A stretch of DNA of 64,000 bases from Comamonadaceae bacterium OS-1 (GTDB lineage Bacteria; Pseudomonadota; Gammaproteobacteria; Burkholderiales; Burkholderiaceae_C). Location: assembly GCA_027923965.1 (NCBI GenBank), contig AP026969.1:3224001-3288000 (forward strand), in the 5' to 3' direction. The translations under genes and the position numbers were made by a program. Below are positions 1 through 9,055 of the stretch, piece by piece; position 1 is the first letter of the stretch; the number at the start of each line of letters is the position of its first letter. The notes beneath the pieces were generated by a model. That model saw only the letters and a list, made by a program, of their open reading frames with translations. It was not told where the DNA came from and ran no database searches.

Positions 1-454
1 CGCCCAGGGCCTGGGCGCGTTCGGCGTACTGCGGGCACAGGTCCAGGATACGGGCATCCTGCGCGGCCTCGCCCACCGGGAACGGGCCTAGCACCACCGT
101 GGGATGCAGCGCCTGGGCCTCGGAGACGGTGCGGGTAAAGCACTCCACGCTCTGCGCCACCGCCACCCGCAGTCCGTCGCCCAGCGGGGTCATGTCGTTG
201 GCACCGAATGAAAACACCAGGTACTTGCGGCATTCCGCCTGCAGGCGCACTGCCGACTCGGCCTGCCAGCGCGCCGCAACGCCCTGGCTGGTGTCGCCAC
301 GGATGCCCAGGTTGTGGGCGGTTACCGCATAGCCAGCGGCCCAGGCCGCCGCGCTGACACGGCCCGGCCAGCCCAGGCAAGTGGGGTCGCTGGTGCCCTG
401 CGTCATCGAGTCGCCGATGAAGCAGATGCGGTGGTCGTTGGCCAGATCAGCCAC
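1..454 (-). CDS. GDSL/SGNH-type esterase or thioesterase, 3' end beyond window
   Basis: The frame opens with GTG at 454 and runs off the left edge, so about 151 residues are visible. The N-terminal block reads [14 protein letters not shown], the classic block I of SGNH/GDSL hydrolases with the nucleophilic Ser in GDSM. GANDM further on fits the block III Asn (GxND). The start overlaps the stop of the upstream BKACE gene by 8 bases, so the two are probably translationally coupled in one carnitine-type operon. The carnitine pathway needs a thioesterase for betainyl-CoA, and a GDSL enzyme could fill that role, but this is inference from position only. The catalytic Asp/His block would lie outside the window. 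Confidence 0.75.
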   Translation of the reverse strand, partial: MADLANDHRICFIGDSMTQGTSDPTCLGWPGRVSAAAWAAGYAVTAHNLGIRGDTSQGVAARWQAESAVRLQAECRKYLVFSFGANDMTPLGDGLRVAVAQSVECFTRTVSEAQALHPTVVLGPFPVGEAAQDARILDLCPQYAERAQALG

Positions 455-1337
455 GCTTCTTCAGCCCCAGCTTCTGGCGGCCTTCTTCGGGGGTGAGCGT
501 GCGTGCGCCCATCATGCTGATGATGCTGCGCGCCCGCTCCACCAGCGAGCCGTTGCTGGCGGGCACGCCCTTGTCCAGCCAGAGGTTGTCTTCCAGGCCC
601 ACACGCACATTGCCGCCCAGCAGCACGGCTTGCGCCACCATGGGCATCTGCATGCGGCCAATACCAAAGCCAGCCCAGGTGGCACCCGGCGGCATGTTGT
701 CGGCCATGGCTTTCATGGTGGTGGTGTCGGCAGGTGCACCCCAGGGGATGCCCAGGCAGACCTGGAACAGCGGCGCATCGCCCAGCAGGCCTTCTTTCAG
801 CAGTTGCTTGGCAAACCACAGGTGGCCGGTGTCGAACACCTCCAGCTCGGCTTTCACGCCCAGCTCCAGAATGCGCTTGGCCCCGGCGCGCAACTGGGCG
901 GGGGTGGAGACGTAGATGTAGTCGCCATCGCCAAAATTCAGCGTTCCGCAGTCCAGCGTGCAGATTTCGGGCAGCAGCTCTTCGATGTGGATCAGCCGCT
1001 CCAGCCCGCCGACCAGGTCGGTGCCGGGGCCGAACTGCATCGGGTTTTCGCCCGCGCCGATCTCCAGGTCGCCACCCATACCGGCCGTCAAGTTCAGCAC
1101 CATGTCCACGCCACTGGAGCGGATGCGATCCACCAGCTCGCGGTACAGCGCCGGGTCGCGGCTGCCCTTGCCGGTGGCCGGGTCGCGCACATGGCAGTGC
1201 ACCACGGTGGCCCCGGCCTTGGCGGCCTCTACCGCAGCTTCGGCGATCTGTTGGGGGGTGACGGGAATGGCCGGGTGGCGGCCAACGGTGTCGCCCGCGC
1301 CGGTCACGGCGCAGGTCAGGATGACATCATGGTTCAT
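447..1337 (-). CDS. BKACE family beta-keto acid cleavage enzyme (dehydrocarnitine cleavage, CdhC-like)
   Basis: This 296-residue protein is full length for the DUF849/BKACE family (3-keto-5-aminohexanoate cleavage enzyme fold). These TIM-barrel zinc enzymes condense a beta-keto acid with acetyl-CoA, releasing acetoacetate and a new acyl-CoA. The metal-binding motif VVHCHVRD is at residues 45-52 (His47, His49), and the conserved GLEDN block is near residue 250. Its neighbours are a carnitine/betaine binding protein upstream and a CdhR-like regulator. In Pseudomonas carnitine operons the matching gene (cdhC) converts 3-dehydrocarnitine to betainyl-CoA plus acetoacetate, so that substrate is the best inference here. 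Carnitine dehydrogenase itself is not in the window and would be expected to the left. Confidence 0.85.
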   Translation of the reverse strand: MNHDVILTCAVTGAGDTVGRHPAIPVTPQQIAEAAVEAAKAGATVVHCHVRDPATGKGSRDPALYRELVDRIRSSGVDMVLNLTAGMGGDLEIGAGENPMQFGPGTDLVGGLERLIHIEELLPEICTLDCGTLNFGDGDYIYVSTPAQLRAGAKRILELGVKAELEVFDTGHLWFAKQLLKEGLLGDAPLFQVCLGIPWGAPADTTTMKAMADNMPPGATWAGFGIGRMQMPMVAQAVLLGGNVRVGLEDNLWLDKGVPASNGSLVERARSIISMMGARTLTPEEGRQKLGLKKRG

Positions 1338-1349
1338 GTACGGCTTTCT

Positions 1350-2294
1350 TTACAGACCGAGGGAGGTGCGCACAGCAGGCAGGCCGTCTTTGCCATCATA
1401 GGTTTTGACACCCGCCAGCCATTTGGTCAGCAGCTCGGGGTTTTGCTTCAAAAAGTCTTTGGCGGCGGTAGCGGGCAGCACCTTGGCCATGATGGGCACC
1501 ATCAGGCGGTTTTCCACGTCGGTGCTGAAAATCAGGTTGGACACCAGCTTGCCCGCGTTCGGGCAGCGCTCCAGGTAGTCGGTGGCCACCAGGGTCTTGA
1601 CCTTGGCTTCGCCAAAATTCGCGCCAAAGTAGGCATCGCCCCCGGTCAGGTAGCTGATCTGCATCTGGATGTTCATGGGGTGCGGCTCCCAGCCCAGAAA
1701 CACCACCAGCTTCTTCTGCCGTATCGCGCGCTGCACTTCGGCCAGCATGCCCGCTTCGCTGGACTGCACCAGCTTGAAGCCGCCCAGGCCCAGCTCGTTC
1801 TTGTCGATCATCTGCTGTACCTTGGCGTTGGCGCTGCTACCGGCTTCGATGCCGAAAATCTTGCCATCCAGCTCTTTCTGGAACTTGGCAATGTCGGCAA
1901 AGCTCTTCAGCCCCGCCTCATTGGCATACGCGGGCACGGCCAGGGTGGCCTTGGCACCGCTGAGGTTGGGGGTGGGCAGCACCACCAGGTTTTTGGCCTT
2001 GACCAGCGGATCGACCATGCCGTCCTGCATGGGACTCCAGTAGCCCAGCGACACGTCGATCTGCTTGCTCTTCAGGCCCGCAAAAGAGATCGGCACCGAG
2101 GCGATGGTGGTGCTAGGGCTGTAGCCCAGTCCTTCAAACACCGTGGTGGCCAGCGCGGTGGTGGCGGTGATGTCGCTCCAGCCGATGTCCACAAAGCGCA
2201 CCTTCTTGCAGCTTTCGGCATCCTGGGCCATCGCAGGCACCACGCACATCGCCGCCACCGCCAAACCCACACCCTGAAGCCATTTTTTCATCAT
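1350..2294 (-). CDS. caiX: Carnitine/choline/betaine ABC-type substrate-binding protein (CaiX-like)
   Basis: This is a 314-residue periplasmic binding protein of the OpuAC/ProX-like class. Residues 1-23 are a Sec signal peptide (lysines, hydrophobic core, PAMA cleavage site). The mature part carries Trp- and Tyr-rich stretches (VDIGWSDI, LGYWSPMQDG, FLGWEPHPMN) typical of aromatic boxes that hold quaternary ammonium groups. The gene heads the minus-strand unit and lies 12 bases upstream of the BKACE gene, divergent from the CdhR-like regulator. No permease or ATPase genes adjoin it. In Pseudomonas CaiX shares the CbcWV transporter with other binding proteins, and a similar arrangement is inferred here. 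Carnitine as ligand rests on context; choline or betaine remain possible. Confidence 0.8.
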   Translation of the reverse strand: MMKKWLQGVGLAVAAMCVVPAMAQDAESCKKVRFVDIGWSDITATTALATTVFEGLGYSPSTTIASVPISFAGLKSKQIDVSLGYWSPMQDGMVDPLVKAKNLVVLPTPNLSGAKATLAVPAYANEAGLKSFADIAKFQKELDGKIFGIEAGSSANAKVQQMIDKNELGLGGFKLVQSSEAGMLAEVQRAIRQKKLVVFLGWEPHPMNIQMQISYLTGGDAYFGANFGEAKVKTLVATDYLERCPNAGKLVSNLIFSTDVENRLMVPIMAKVLPATAAKDFLKQNPELLTKWLAGVKTYDGKDGLPAVRTSLGL

Positions 2295-2385
2295 GTTTCC
2301 TTATGGATAAACACCGCAAACAGCGCCCACCGCCTTGCGATGGAGGGAATTTACCGGGGGACCCCCTCAAAAAACGACGCATTGC

Positions 2386-2411
2386 GACCAGTCATTGACC
2401 AGCAGCGACCA
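2386..2411 (+). promoter_or_regulatory. Three GACCA direct repeats, candidate CdhR operator
   Basis: GACCA occurs at 2386-2390, 2397-2401 and 2407-2411, at steps of 11 and 10 bases, so all three lie on one face of the helix. They sit 33 bases before the regulator start in the 149-base divergent gap, where an AraC-type activator would bind direct repeats. The sequence is seen directly; the assignment to CdhR is inference. Confidence 0.35.
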
Positions 2412-2443
2412 CGCGGGTTTGCCCCAGTCTGCTAAAAACCGGC

Positions 2444-3391
2444 ATGCCCACCGAAGACCTGTACTTTCTGCTGCTGCCCGCGTTCTCGATGATGGGCTTT
2501 GTGTCGGCGGTCGAGCCGCTGCGGGTGGCAAACCGCTACCAAAAAAACCTGTACCGCTGGCACATCCTCAGCGTGGACGGTGGGCCGGTCACCGCCAGCA
2601 ACGGCATGTCACTGAATGCCGAAGGCTCGCTGGACACGGTGGCCAGCGCACCCACCCTGTTCATCGTGGGCGGCTTCAACCCGCTGGAGCACTACACACC
2701 GGCGCTGGGCAATTGGTTGCGGCGGCTGGACCGGGCGGGCACGGTGCTAGGGGCCATCGACACCGGCAGCTTCGTGCTGGCCGAGGCCGGGCTGCTGCAA
2801 CGCCAGAAGCTGACGCTACATTGGGAGGCGATATCGGCGTTTGTGGAGCGCTACCCGGCGCTGGCAGCGATGGTGACGCAGGAGCTGTTTGAAATCGACG
2901 GCCAGCGCATCACCAGCGCGGGCGGCACGGCCTCCATCGACATGCTGCTGGCGCTGATTGCGCGCAAGCATGGCCACGCGCTGGCCACCGCGGTGTCGGA
3001 GCAGTTTGTGCTGGGCCGCATCCGCAACCCGTCGGACCACCAGCGCATGCAGATTGCCGCGCGTTACGGCATCCACAACAAGAAAACCATCCAGGTAGTG
3101 AGCGAAATGGAGCGCCACATGGAAGACCCTCTGTCGCCCGATGCACTGGCCGGCTCCATTGGCGTGACCCGGCGGCAACTGGAGCGGCTGTTTGCCACCT
3201 ACCTGAAAGACACGCCCTCGCACTTCTACCTGGGCCTGCGGCTGGACCGAGCGCGCCAGCTGCTGCAGCAGACCGAGATGCGCATCATCGAGGTGAGCGT
3301 GGCCTGCGGGTTTGAGTCGCCCTCGTACTTCTCGCGGGCCTACCGCAGCCGGTTCCACAGCCCGCCCAAGCAGGACCGCCTCGCCAGTTAG
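2444..3391 (+). CDS. cdhR: GlxA/CdhR-type transcriptional regulator (DJ-1/PfpI + AraC HTH)
   Basis: This 315-residue protein has an N-terminal DJ-1/PfpI-like (class I glutamine amidotransferase fold) domain over residues 1-180 and a C-terminal double helix-turn-helix AraC domain over about 220-310. The DJ-1 region has FIVGGFNPL and GAIDTGSFVLAEAGLL; the AraC region ends with the family signature IIEVSVACGFESPSYFSRAYR. This architecture is that of CdhR, GbdR and ArgR-type activators of quaternary amine and amino acid catabolism. It is divergent from the CaiX and BKACE genes, the same arrangement as in Pseudomonas carnitine loci, so it likely activates them in response to carnitine or a breakdown product. 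The ligand is inferred. Confidence 0.85.
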   Translation: MPTEDLYFLLLPAFSMMGFVSAVEPLRVANRYQKNLYRWHILSVDGGPVTASNGMSLNAEGSLDTVASAPTLFIVGGFNPLEHYTPALGNWLRRLDRAGTVLGAIDTGSFVLAEAGLLQRQKLTLHWEAISAFVERYPALAAMVTQELFEIDGQRITSAGGTASIDMLLALIARKHGHALATAVSEQFVLGRIRNPSDHQRMQIAARYGIHNKKTIQVVSEMERHMEDPLSPDALAGSIGVTRRQLERLFATYLKDTPSHFYLGLRLDRARQLLQQTEMRIIEVSVACGFESPSYFSRAYRSRFHSPPKQDRLAS

Positions 3392-3403
3392 AGCCCAGAA
3401 ACG

Positions 3404-3432
3404 AAAAAACCACCCGAAGGTGGTTCTTATTT
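3404..3432. terminator. Bidirectional intrinsic terminator between cdhR and rpsT
   Basis: A 7-bp stem (AACCACC at 3408-3414, GGTGGTT at 3419-3425) with a CGAA tetraloop has six A's before it and TTATTTTTT after it. It can therefore end transcription of the regulator on the plus strand and of rpsT on the minus strand. Confidence 0.85.
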
Positions 3433-3501
3433 TTTGCTGGCAGCGCACCCTACAAAACGGCGGACAGTAGTGACACCGTCCGGGCGGTTTGCTTAAAAGA
3501 T

Positions 3502-3807
3502 TTAAGCGGCGACAGGTGCGGCCACGAGTGCCTTCACCTTGGTGCTCAGACGGCTCTTATCGCGAGCTGCCTTGTTCTTGTGGAAGATGCCCTTGTCGGC
3601 AACCGTGTCCACCACCGCTTGCATCTTGGCAAACAGTTCGGTGGCCTTGGCCTTGTCGCCGGTCAGAACGGCTTTTTCGACGTTCTTGACAGCGGTACGG
3701 TATTTGGAACGCAGCGAGGTGTTCGCAGCGTTGATCTTGACGTCCTGGCGGACGCGCTTACGGCCCGACGCAAGGCGTGGGTTCTTTTTCTTTGGTTTGG
3801 TTGCCAT
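3502..3807 (-). CDS. rpsT: 30S ribosomal protein S20
   Basis: This is a 101-residue, very basic protein starting [18 protein letters not shown]. It matches bacterial S20, which binds 16S rRNA early in small-subunit assembly. The reading frame stays open far upstream, but the ATG at 3807 has a good AAGGA Shine-Dalgarno a few bases before it, and the protein from there has exactly the family length. It is monocistronic, divergent from murJ as in many Betaproteobacteria, and ends at a clear terminator. Confidence 0.97.
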   Translation of the reverse strand: MATKPKKKNPRLASGRKRVRQDVKINAANTSLRSKYRTAVKNVEKAVLTGDKAKATELFAKMQAVVDTVADKGIFHKNKAARDKSRLSTKVKALVAAPVAA

Positions 3808-3903
3808 AATAGTTTTCCTTGAGATTGTTAGAGGATGATGCCAGCAAAGCCCGCGAGTATAGCATTCGGGCGGCTTGGCATCCAGCCGGGCTACACTGGG
3901 CGG

Positions 3904-5478
3904 GTGAGTCTCTTCAAATCTGCATCCACCATCTCCCTGCTGACCCTGGCTTCCCGCGTGGCGGGTCTGGTCCGTGACCAGTTGTTTGCCGCCACCTTTG
4001 GTGCCAACGCCATGACCGACGCGTTCTACGTGGCGTTTCGCATCCCCAACCTGTTTCGCCGCCTGTTTGGCGAAGGCGCGTTCAGCCAGGCCTTTGTGCC
4101 GGTGCTGGCCGCCAGCAAGGCCACGCACGGGCTGGAGGCCACCAAGCTGCTGATCGACCGCGTAGCCACCCTGCTGACCTGGGTGCTGGTGCTGACCTGC
4201 GTGCTGGGGGTGCTGGGCACGCCGCTGCTGGTCTGGGCCATGGCCGGCGGCATGCAACAGGAGCCGCAGGCCTATGCGGCGGCCACCACCATGACGCGCT
4301 GGATGTTCCCCTACATCCTGTTCATCTCGCTGGTGTCCATGGCCTCGGGCATTTTGAACACCTGGCGGGTCTTTGCCGTACCCGCCGCCACCCCGGTGCT
4401 GCTGAACATCGCCATGATCGCCGCCACGCTGTGGGCCACCCCCTGGTTCCGCAGCCACAGCATTGAGCCGATTTATGCGCAGATCATCGGCGTGATGCTG
4501 GGCGGCATCTTGCAACTGGGGGTGCAGATTCCAGCGCTCAAGCGCCTGGGCCTGTTTCCGAATATTGGACTGACTTGGTCGCTGGTGCGCACCGCATGGG
4601 CGGATGATGCTACCAGAAAAGTAGCAAAACTGATGGTTCCAGCCCTGCTGGGCGTGGGCGTGGCGCAGATCTCGCTGTTCATCAACACCCAGATCGCCTC
4701 GCGCCTGGCCCCCGGCAGCGTGAGCTGGCTCAGCGGGGCCGACCGGCTGATGGAATTTCCCACCGCCATGCTGGGCGTGGCCCTGGGCGTGGTGCTGATG
4801 CCGCAACTGGCCGGTGCCAAAGCGGCCAATGACCCGGCCAAATACTCTGCCATGCTCGACTGGGGCCTGCGCCTAGTAGTGTTGCTGGCCGTACCCTGCT
4901 CGGTAGCCCTGCTGACCTTTGCCACGCCGCTGGTGGCGGTGATCTTCCACTATGGCGCGTTCACCGAGCGCGACGTGGCGCAAACCGCGCTGGCCCTGAT
5001 GGGCTGGGGCGTGGGCCTGCTGGGCGTGGTGGCCATCAAGGTGCTGGCCCCCGGCTTTTACGCCAGCCACAACATGAAGACCCCGGCGCGCATCGCCGTA
5101 GCCGTGCTGGTTATCACCCAGCTGCTGAATCTGGCGCTGGTGCCGCTGTTCCAGCACGCGGCGCTGACGCTGTCGGTGGGCCTGGGCGCACTCATCAACG
5201 CCACCTGGTTGCTGGTTGGCCTGCGGCGGCGCGGCAGCTATCTGCCCGTGCCGGGTTGGTGGAAGTTCATCCTGCAGGTACTGGCCGCCAGCGCCTTGTT
5301 GGCGGTATTTTTGATCTGGGCGGCCAGTGCCGTGCCCTGGACCCACTTTGCAGGCGCGAAATTGGAACGGGTTGGCTATCTGGCGCTGGTTCTGCTTGCG
5401 TCAGCAGCTATTTATTTTGTAGCGTTGTGGGCAGCAGGAATGAAATTGCGTAAAGTGGTGCATCCGGGTGGCATTTAG
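3904..5478 (+). CDS. murJ: MurJ (MviN) lipid II flippase
   Basis: A 524-residue polytopic membrane protein of the MOP/MATE-like superfamily. MurJ moves lipid II across the inner membrane for peptidoglycan synthesis. The N-terminus [19 protein letters not shown] and the block [21 protein letters not shown] are characteristic. The frame is open from 3835, but the GTG at 3904 gives the usual family N-terminus (SLFKSAS), so it is preferred. The stretch near 5372-5424, within the C-terminal coding part, resembles the dispersed palindromic repeat found in intergenic gaps elsewhere in the window. The gene stands between rpsT (divergent) and a SirB1-like gene 38 bases downstream. Confidence 0.95.
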   Translation: MSLFKSASTISLLTLASRVAGLVRDQLFAATFGANAMTDAFYVAFRIPNLFRRLFGEGAFSQAFVPVLAASKATHGLEATKLLIDRVATLLTWVLVLTCVLGVLGTPLLVWAMAGGMQQEPQAYAAATTMTRWMFPYILFISLVSMASGILNTWRVFAVPAATPVLLNIAMIAATLWATPWFRSHSIEPIYAQIIGVMLGGILQLGVQIPALKRLGLFPNIGLTWSLVRTAWADDATRKVAKLMVPALLGVGVAQISLFINTQIASRLAPGSVSWLSGADRLMEFPTAMLGVALGVVLMPQLAGAKAANDPAKYSAMLDWGLRLVVLLAVPCSVALLTFATPLVAVIFHYGAFTERDVAQTALALMGWGVGLLGVVAIKVLAPGFYASHNMKTPARIAVAVLVITQLLNLALVPLFQHAALTLSVGLGALINATWLLVGLRRRGSYLPVPGWWKFILQVLAASALLAVFLIWAASAVPWTHFAGAKLERVGYLALVLLASAAIYFVALWAAGMKLRKVVHPGGI

Positions 5479-5516
5479 GCTTGACGCTGCGCTAGCCGTC
5501 CACTAGAAACTAGACC

Positions 5517-6368
5517 ATGCACATTCCCTACCAAGCCCCCACCCCGCTGGAGTATTTTGCGGCGCTGGTGCAAAGCGATGAACACTTTCCGCTGCTGGAA
5601 GCGGTGACCAGCCTGGCGCAAGACGAGTACCCCGAGCTGGACATCGAGCAGGTGCTGGGCGACGTAGACCAGCTGCTGGCCCGCCTCAAGCGCCGCCTGC
5701 CGCGCGACGCGGTGCCGCTGCAGCGCCTGCGCTCGCTGAACCAGTTTTTCTACCGCGACCTGAACTTCGGCGGCAACGTCAACGACTACTACGACCCCGA
5801 CAACAGCTACCTCAACGCCGTGCTGCGCACCCGCCGGGGCATCCCGATATCGCTGGCCGTGCTGTGGATGGAGCTGGCCCAGGGCATTGGCCTGGTGGTG
5901 CGGGGCGTGGCGTTTCCGGGGCATTTCATGGTCAAGATCAACCTGCCCAAGGGCCAGGTGGTGATGGACCCGTTCACCGGCCAGTCGCTGAGCCGCGAAG
6001 AGCTGTCGGAGCGGCTGGAGCCCTACACCCGGCGCAACGCGCTGTCCGACGATTTCGAGGTGCCGCTGGGCCTGTACCTGCAGGCCAGCCCGCCGCGCGA
6101 CATCGTGGCCCGCATGCTGCGCAACCTCAAAGACATCCACACCGCGCAAAGTGACTGGCAGCGCCTGCTGCCGGTGCTGAACCGCCTGCTGGTGCTGCTG
6201 CCCGATGCCTGGAGCGAGTACCGCGACCGGGGCCTGGCCCACGCCGCCCTGGGCCACACCCGGCCCGCCGTGATCGACCTGGAAAAGTACCTGCTGTGCT
6301 CCCAGGACGCGCTGGACCTGGACAGCATCTCCGAGCGCCTGAGCAGCCTGCGCAGAGCCAAAAACTAG
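5517..6368 (+). CDS. SirB1 family protein (transglutaminase-like + TPR-like tail)
   Basis: This 283-residue soluble protein belongs to the SirB1/YchA family. The core DYYDPDNSYLNAVLRTRRGIPISL is followed by VVRGVAFPGHFMVKI, which is the family's transglutaminase-like core, and the C-terminal third (about 205-275) looks like a tetratricopeptide segment. The biochemical role of SirB1 proteins is not established, so no function is claimed beyond family membership. It follows murJ by 38 bases on the same strand and is convergent with hemW, whose stop lies 8 bases away. Confidence 0.85.
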   Translation: MHIPYQAPTPLEYFAALVQSDEHFPLLEAVTSLAQDEYPELDIEQVLGDVDQLLARLKRRLPRDAVPLQRLRSLNQFFYRDLNFGGNVNDYYDPDNSYLNAVLRTRRGIPISLAVLWMELAQGIGLVVRGVAFPGHFMVKINLPKGQVVMDPFTGQSLSREELSERLEPYTRRNALSDDFEVPLGLYLQASPPRDIVARMLRNLKDIHTAQSDWQRLLPVLNRLLVLLPDAWSEYRDRGLAHAALGHTRPAVIDLEKYLLCSQDALDLDSISERLSSLRRAKN

Positions 6369-6376
6369 GTTTTAGA

Positions 6377-7627
6377 CTAGGTTTTAGGCTCGGCCAGAAA
6401 CAGCGCCTGCAGGTCACTCAAAAAGTCAAAGCCCCGCACCGTGGGCCGCACGCGCACGCCATCGCGCTCCAGCAAACCCTTGCGCTCGCCCTCGGCCAGG
6501 CCTTTCTGGATGCTGGTCAGCGGCAGGCCGGTGCGTTCGGTGAACTTCGGTAGCTCAAAGCCGTCGCGCAGGCGCAGGGCGTTGAGCATGTACTCGAACG
6601 GCAGCTCGGCACGCGCAACATCGTCGTCCTGCGCCACGGCTTTGCCTGCCAGGGCGTTGGCCATGTACAAGTTCGGCTCGCGATAACGCACCTGCCGGAT
6701 GATGCGGTGGGCAAAGCTGAGTTTGCTGTGCGCGCCTGCGCCAATGCCCAGGTAGTCGCCAAACTGCCAGTAGTTCTGGTTGTGCACGCAGGCGTGGCCC
6801 GGCAGCGCGTAGGCCGAGACCTCGTAGCGGTCCATGCCCGCCGCACCGGTCATCTCGGTGATCTTGTCCAGCATGTCGTAGCCCAGGTCTTCCTCGGGCA
6901 CCTGGGGCGGGAACTTGGCGAAATAGGTGTTGGGCTCGATGGTCAGTTGGTAAATACTGATGTGTTTGGGCCCTAGCGCTAGTGCCGTCTGCATATCCAG
7001 CTCTAGATTTTGTAGCGTCTGGCCGGGCAGCGCATACATGATGTCGAGGTTGAAAGTGTCAAACGACTGGGCCGCCTCTTCCACCGCCGCAATGGCCTGG
7101 GCGCTGTCGTGGACCCGGCCCAGGGCCTTGAGGTGCGTGTCGTTAAAACTCTGCACGCCCACCGACAAGCGCGTCACCCCGGCGCTGCGGTAGGCGCGGA
7201 AGCGGTTCTTCTCGAAGGTACCGGGGTTGGCTTCCAGGGTGATTTCGCAATCCGGCTCCAGCTTCAGGCGGGCGCGGATGTCGCCGATCAGGCGGTCAAT
7301 GGCTTGCGGCGAAAACAGGCTGGGTGTGCCGCCGCCGATGAAGATGCTGTGCACCGTGCGGCCCCAGACCAGCGGCAGCGCGGCCTCCAGGTCGGCCATC
7401 AGCGCGTCGATGTAGCGCTGCTCGGGCACTTCGGCGGTAGGCGTGGGCGCGGCCAAGTTGGCAGCGGGGTGCAGCGTCTGCACGCCATCCGCCCGCAACT
7501 CGTGCGAATTGAAGTCGCAATACGGACACTTCTTCAGGCACCAGGGCAGGTGCACGTACAGCGACAGCGGCGGTAGCGCGGCCAGCTGCAGCAGGCCGGG
7601 GCGCATGTGGTGTTGCAGATCTTTCAC
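6377..7627 (-). CDS. hemW: Radical SAM haem chaperone HemW (HemN-like)
   Basis: A 416-residue radical SAM protein. The [4Fe-4S] motif CLKKCPYCDF (CxxxCxxC) follows the strand LYVHLPW, as in HemW/HemN. GGGTPSLFSPQ and LEANPGTFEK are further SAM-fold signatures, and a HemN C-terminal domain follows. HemW binds haem and delivers it to respiratory enzymes; the older name oxygen-independent coproporphyrinogen oxidase is probably wrong for this subfamily. Three starts are possible: TTG 7636, GTG 7627 and ATG 7606. GTG 7627 forms a 4-base GTGA overlap with the rdgB stop and is chosen. Confidence 0.92.
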   Translation of the reverse strand: MKDLQHHMRPGLLQLAALPPLSLYVHLPWCLKKCPYCDFNSHELRADGVQTLHPAANLAAPTPTAEVPEQRYIDALMADLEAALPLVWGRTVHSIFIGGGTPSLFSPQAIDRLIGDIRARLKLEPDCEITLEANPGTFEKNRFRAYRSAGVTRLSVGVQSFNDTHLKALGRVHDSAQAIAAVEEAAQSFDTFNLDIMYALPGQTLQNLELDMQTALALGPKHISIYQLTIEPNTYFAKFPPQVPEEDLGYDMLDKITEMTGAAGMDRYEVSAYALPGHACVHNQNYWQFGDYLGIGAGAHSKLSFAHRIIRQVRYREPNLYMANALAGKAVAQDDDVARAELPFEYMLNALRLRDGFELPKFTERTGLPLTSIQKGLAEGERKGLLERDGVRVRPTVRGFDFLSDLQALFLAEPKT

Positions 7628-8226
7628 GGCAGCCAACGCTCGCGCATCAACGCCAGCATGGCGCGGGACGACTGGCCGCGGTGGCTGTTCGCGTTCTTCA
7701 CCTCGGGTGTCAGCTCGGCAAAGGTCTTGCCGAACTGCGGCAGGAACATCACCGGGTCAAAGCCAAAGCCGTGTTCGCCCTGCGGCGCGCGGGTGATCTC
7801 GCCCACGGCCCGGCCCACGGCGATCAGCGGCTCGGGGTCGTTCGGACTGCGCACGGCCACCAGGGTGCTGACCAACGCGGCACGGCGGTTATCGACGTGC
7901 GCCATCTGCTCCAGCAGCGCGCGCACGTTGTTGCTGTCGCTCTTGGGGTAGCCGAACTGGGTGGCGTAATAGGCGGTTTGCACGCCCGGCAGGCCGCCGA
8001 AGGCATCGACGCACAGGCCCGCGTCGTCGGCCACGGCGGGCAGGCCGCTGTGGGCGCTGGCGTGCCGGGCCTTGGCCAGGGCGTTTTCGACGAAGGTGTG
8101 GAAGGGTTCCTCGGCCTCGGGGATGCCCAAGCTGCCCTGCGCCACCAGTTCCACGCCCAGGGGGGCGAACAGGGCTTGCAGCTCGAACAGCTTGCCTGCG
8201 TTGTTGGATGCCAATACGATTTTCAT
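7624..8226 (-). CDS. rdgB: XTP/dITP diphosphatase (RdgB/HAM1)
   Basis: A 200-residue member of the HAM1 family, which hydrolyses non-canonical purine nucleoside triphosphates (dITP, XTP) to monophosphates and so keeps them out of DNA. The family start KIVLASNNAGKL is present. So are the substrate-pocket segments TFVENALAKARHAS and LPAVADDAGLCVDALGG-like (here VDAFGGLPG), and FGFDPVMFLP near the C-terminus. It lies between rph (upstream, separated by a palindromic repeat) and hemW (overlapping), a common betaproteobacterial order. Confidence 0.95.
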   Translation of the reverse strand: MKIVLASNNAGKLFELQALFAPLGVELVAQGSLGIPEAEEPFHTFVENALAKARHASAHSGLPAVADDAGLCVDAFGGLPGVQTAYYATQFGYPKSDSNNVRALLEQMAHVDNRRAALVSTLVAVRSPNDPEPLIAVGRAVGEITRAPQGEHGFGFDPVMFLPQFGKTFAELTPEVKNANSHRGQSSRAMLALMRERWLP

Positions 8227-8227
8227 A

Positions 8228-8276
8228 AAAATATGCCTCTAGCGCTTATTCCTTGAGCGTGAGCAGCTCTTATTTC
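8228..8276. repeat. Dispersed palindromic repeat, family A copy 1
   Basis: Short imperfect inverted repeat built on CTCTAGCGCTTATT ... GAGCAGCTCTTATTT between rdgB and rph. It shares the AGCGCTTATT and AGCAGCT cores with copies at 12056, 24400, 27570, 30004, 33143, 39011 and 42775. The rph stop codon lies inside it. Confidence 0.65.
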
Positions 8277-8998
8277 GATAGTGCGACCTGCTGCAGGTCC
8301 ATCAACTCGGCGATGCCTGCTTCGGCCAGCGCCAGCAGTGCGTCCATCTCGGAACGGGCAAAGGCCACACCCTCGGCCGTGCCCTGCACTTCGACAAAAT
8401 GGCCAGCGCCGGTCATCACCACGTTCATGTCGGTGTCGCAGGCGGAGTCTTCGGTGTATTCCAGGTCCAGCAGCGGCGTGCCTTGCACGATGCCCACCGA
8501 GATGGCGGCCACGGGCTGCAAGATGGGCGTGGCGGCGATCTTGCCGGACTTCAGCAGCCCATTGACGGCATCCTGTGCGGCCACGAACGCGCCGGTGATG
8601 GCCGCCGTGCGGGTGCCGCCGTCGGCCTGCAGCACGTCGCAGTCCAGGTGGATGGTGCGCTCGCCCAGCAGCTTCAGGTCAAACACGGCGCGCAGGGAGC
8701 GACCGATCAGGCGCTGGATTTCCTGCGTGCGCCCGCTTTGCTTGCCGCGCACGGCCTCGCGGTCGCTGCGGGTGTGGGTGGCGCGCGGCAGCATGCCGTA
8801 TTCGGCGGTGACCCAGCCCTCGCCACTGCCCTTCTTGTGACCGGGCACTTTTTCTTCGACAGACGCGGTGCACAGCACTTTGGTGTTGCCAAACTCGATC
8901 AGCACCGAGCCTTCGGCGTGCATGGTGTAGCCCCGGGTGATGCGCACCGGGCGCAGTTGCTGGGTGGCACGGCCACCGCTACGGATGAATTCGGTCAT
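8270..8998 (-). CDS. rph: Ribonuclease PH
   Basis: A 242-residue phosphorolytic 3'-5' exoribonuclease that trims tRNA 3' ends. The typical N-terminus [20 protein letters not shown] begins at 8998; eight extra codons upstream are open but do not belong to the family. [22 protein letters not shown] is the phosphate and substrate-binding block (in part), and the C-terminal core [18 protein letters not shown] is also typical. The stop falls inside a palindromic repeat. A run of twelve G's lies 42 bases upstream of the start, between it and the PP2C gene. Confidence 0.95.
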   Translation of the reverse strand: MTEFIRSGGRATQQLRPVRITRGYTMHAEGSVLIEFGNTKVLCTASVEEKVPGHKKGSGEGWVTAEYGMLPRATHTRSDREAVRGKQSGRTQEIQRLIGRSLRAVFDLKLLGERTIHLDCDVLQADGGTRTAAITGAFVAAQDAVNGLLKSGKIAATPILQPVAAISVGIVQGTPLLDLEYTEDSACDTDMNVVMTGAGHFVEVQGTAEGVAFARSEMDALLALAEAGIAELMDLQQVALSK

Positions 8999-9040
8999 GG
9001 TGTGGGCTTCAAAAACATACAAACACCCCGCTGTTTGGGC

Positions 9041-9052
9041 GGGGGGGGGGGG
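9041..9052. repeat. Homopolymeric G12 tract between PP2C and rph
   Basis: Twelve consecutive G's (C's on the coding strand of the flanking genes), three bases past the PP2C stop and 42 bases before the rph start. Such tracts slip in replication and are also error-prone in sequencing. It is outside both coding sequences, so any effect would be on transcription or on RNA structure. Confidence 0.9.
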
Positions 9053-9055
9053 AAC

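Noticed and set aside
381..2435. Very long plus-strand open frame (684 codons) opposite the BKACE and caiX genes
   Set aside because: It is antisense to two clear family genes, rich in His, Gln and Gly as expected from a GC-rich shadow frame, and shows no domain.
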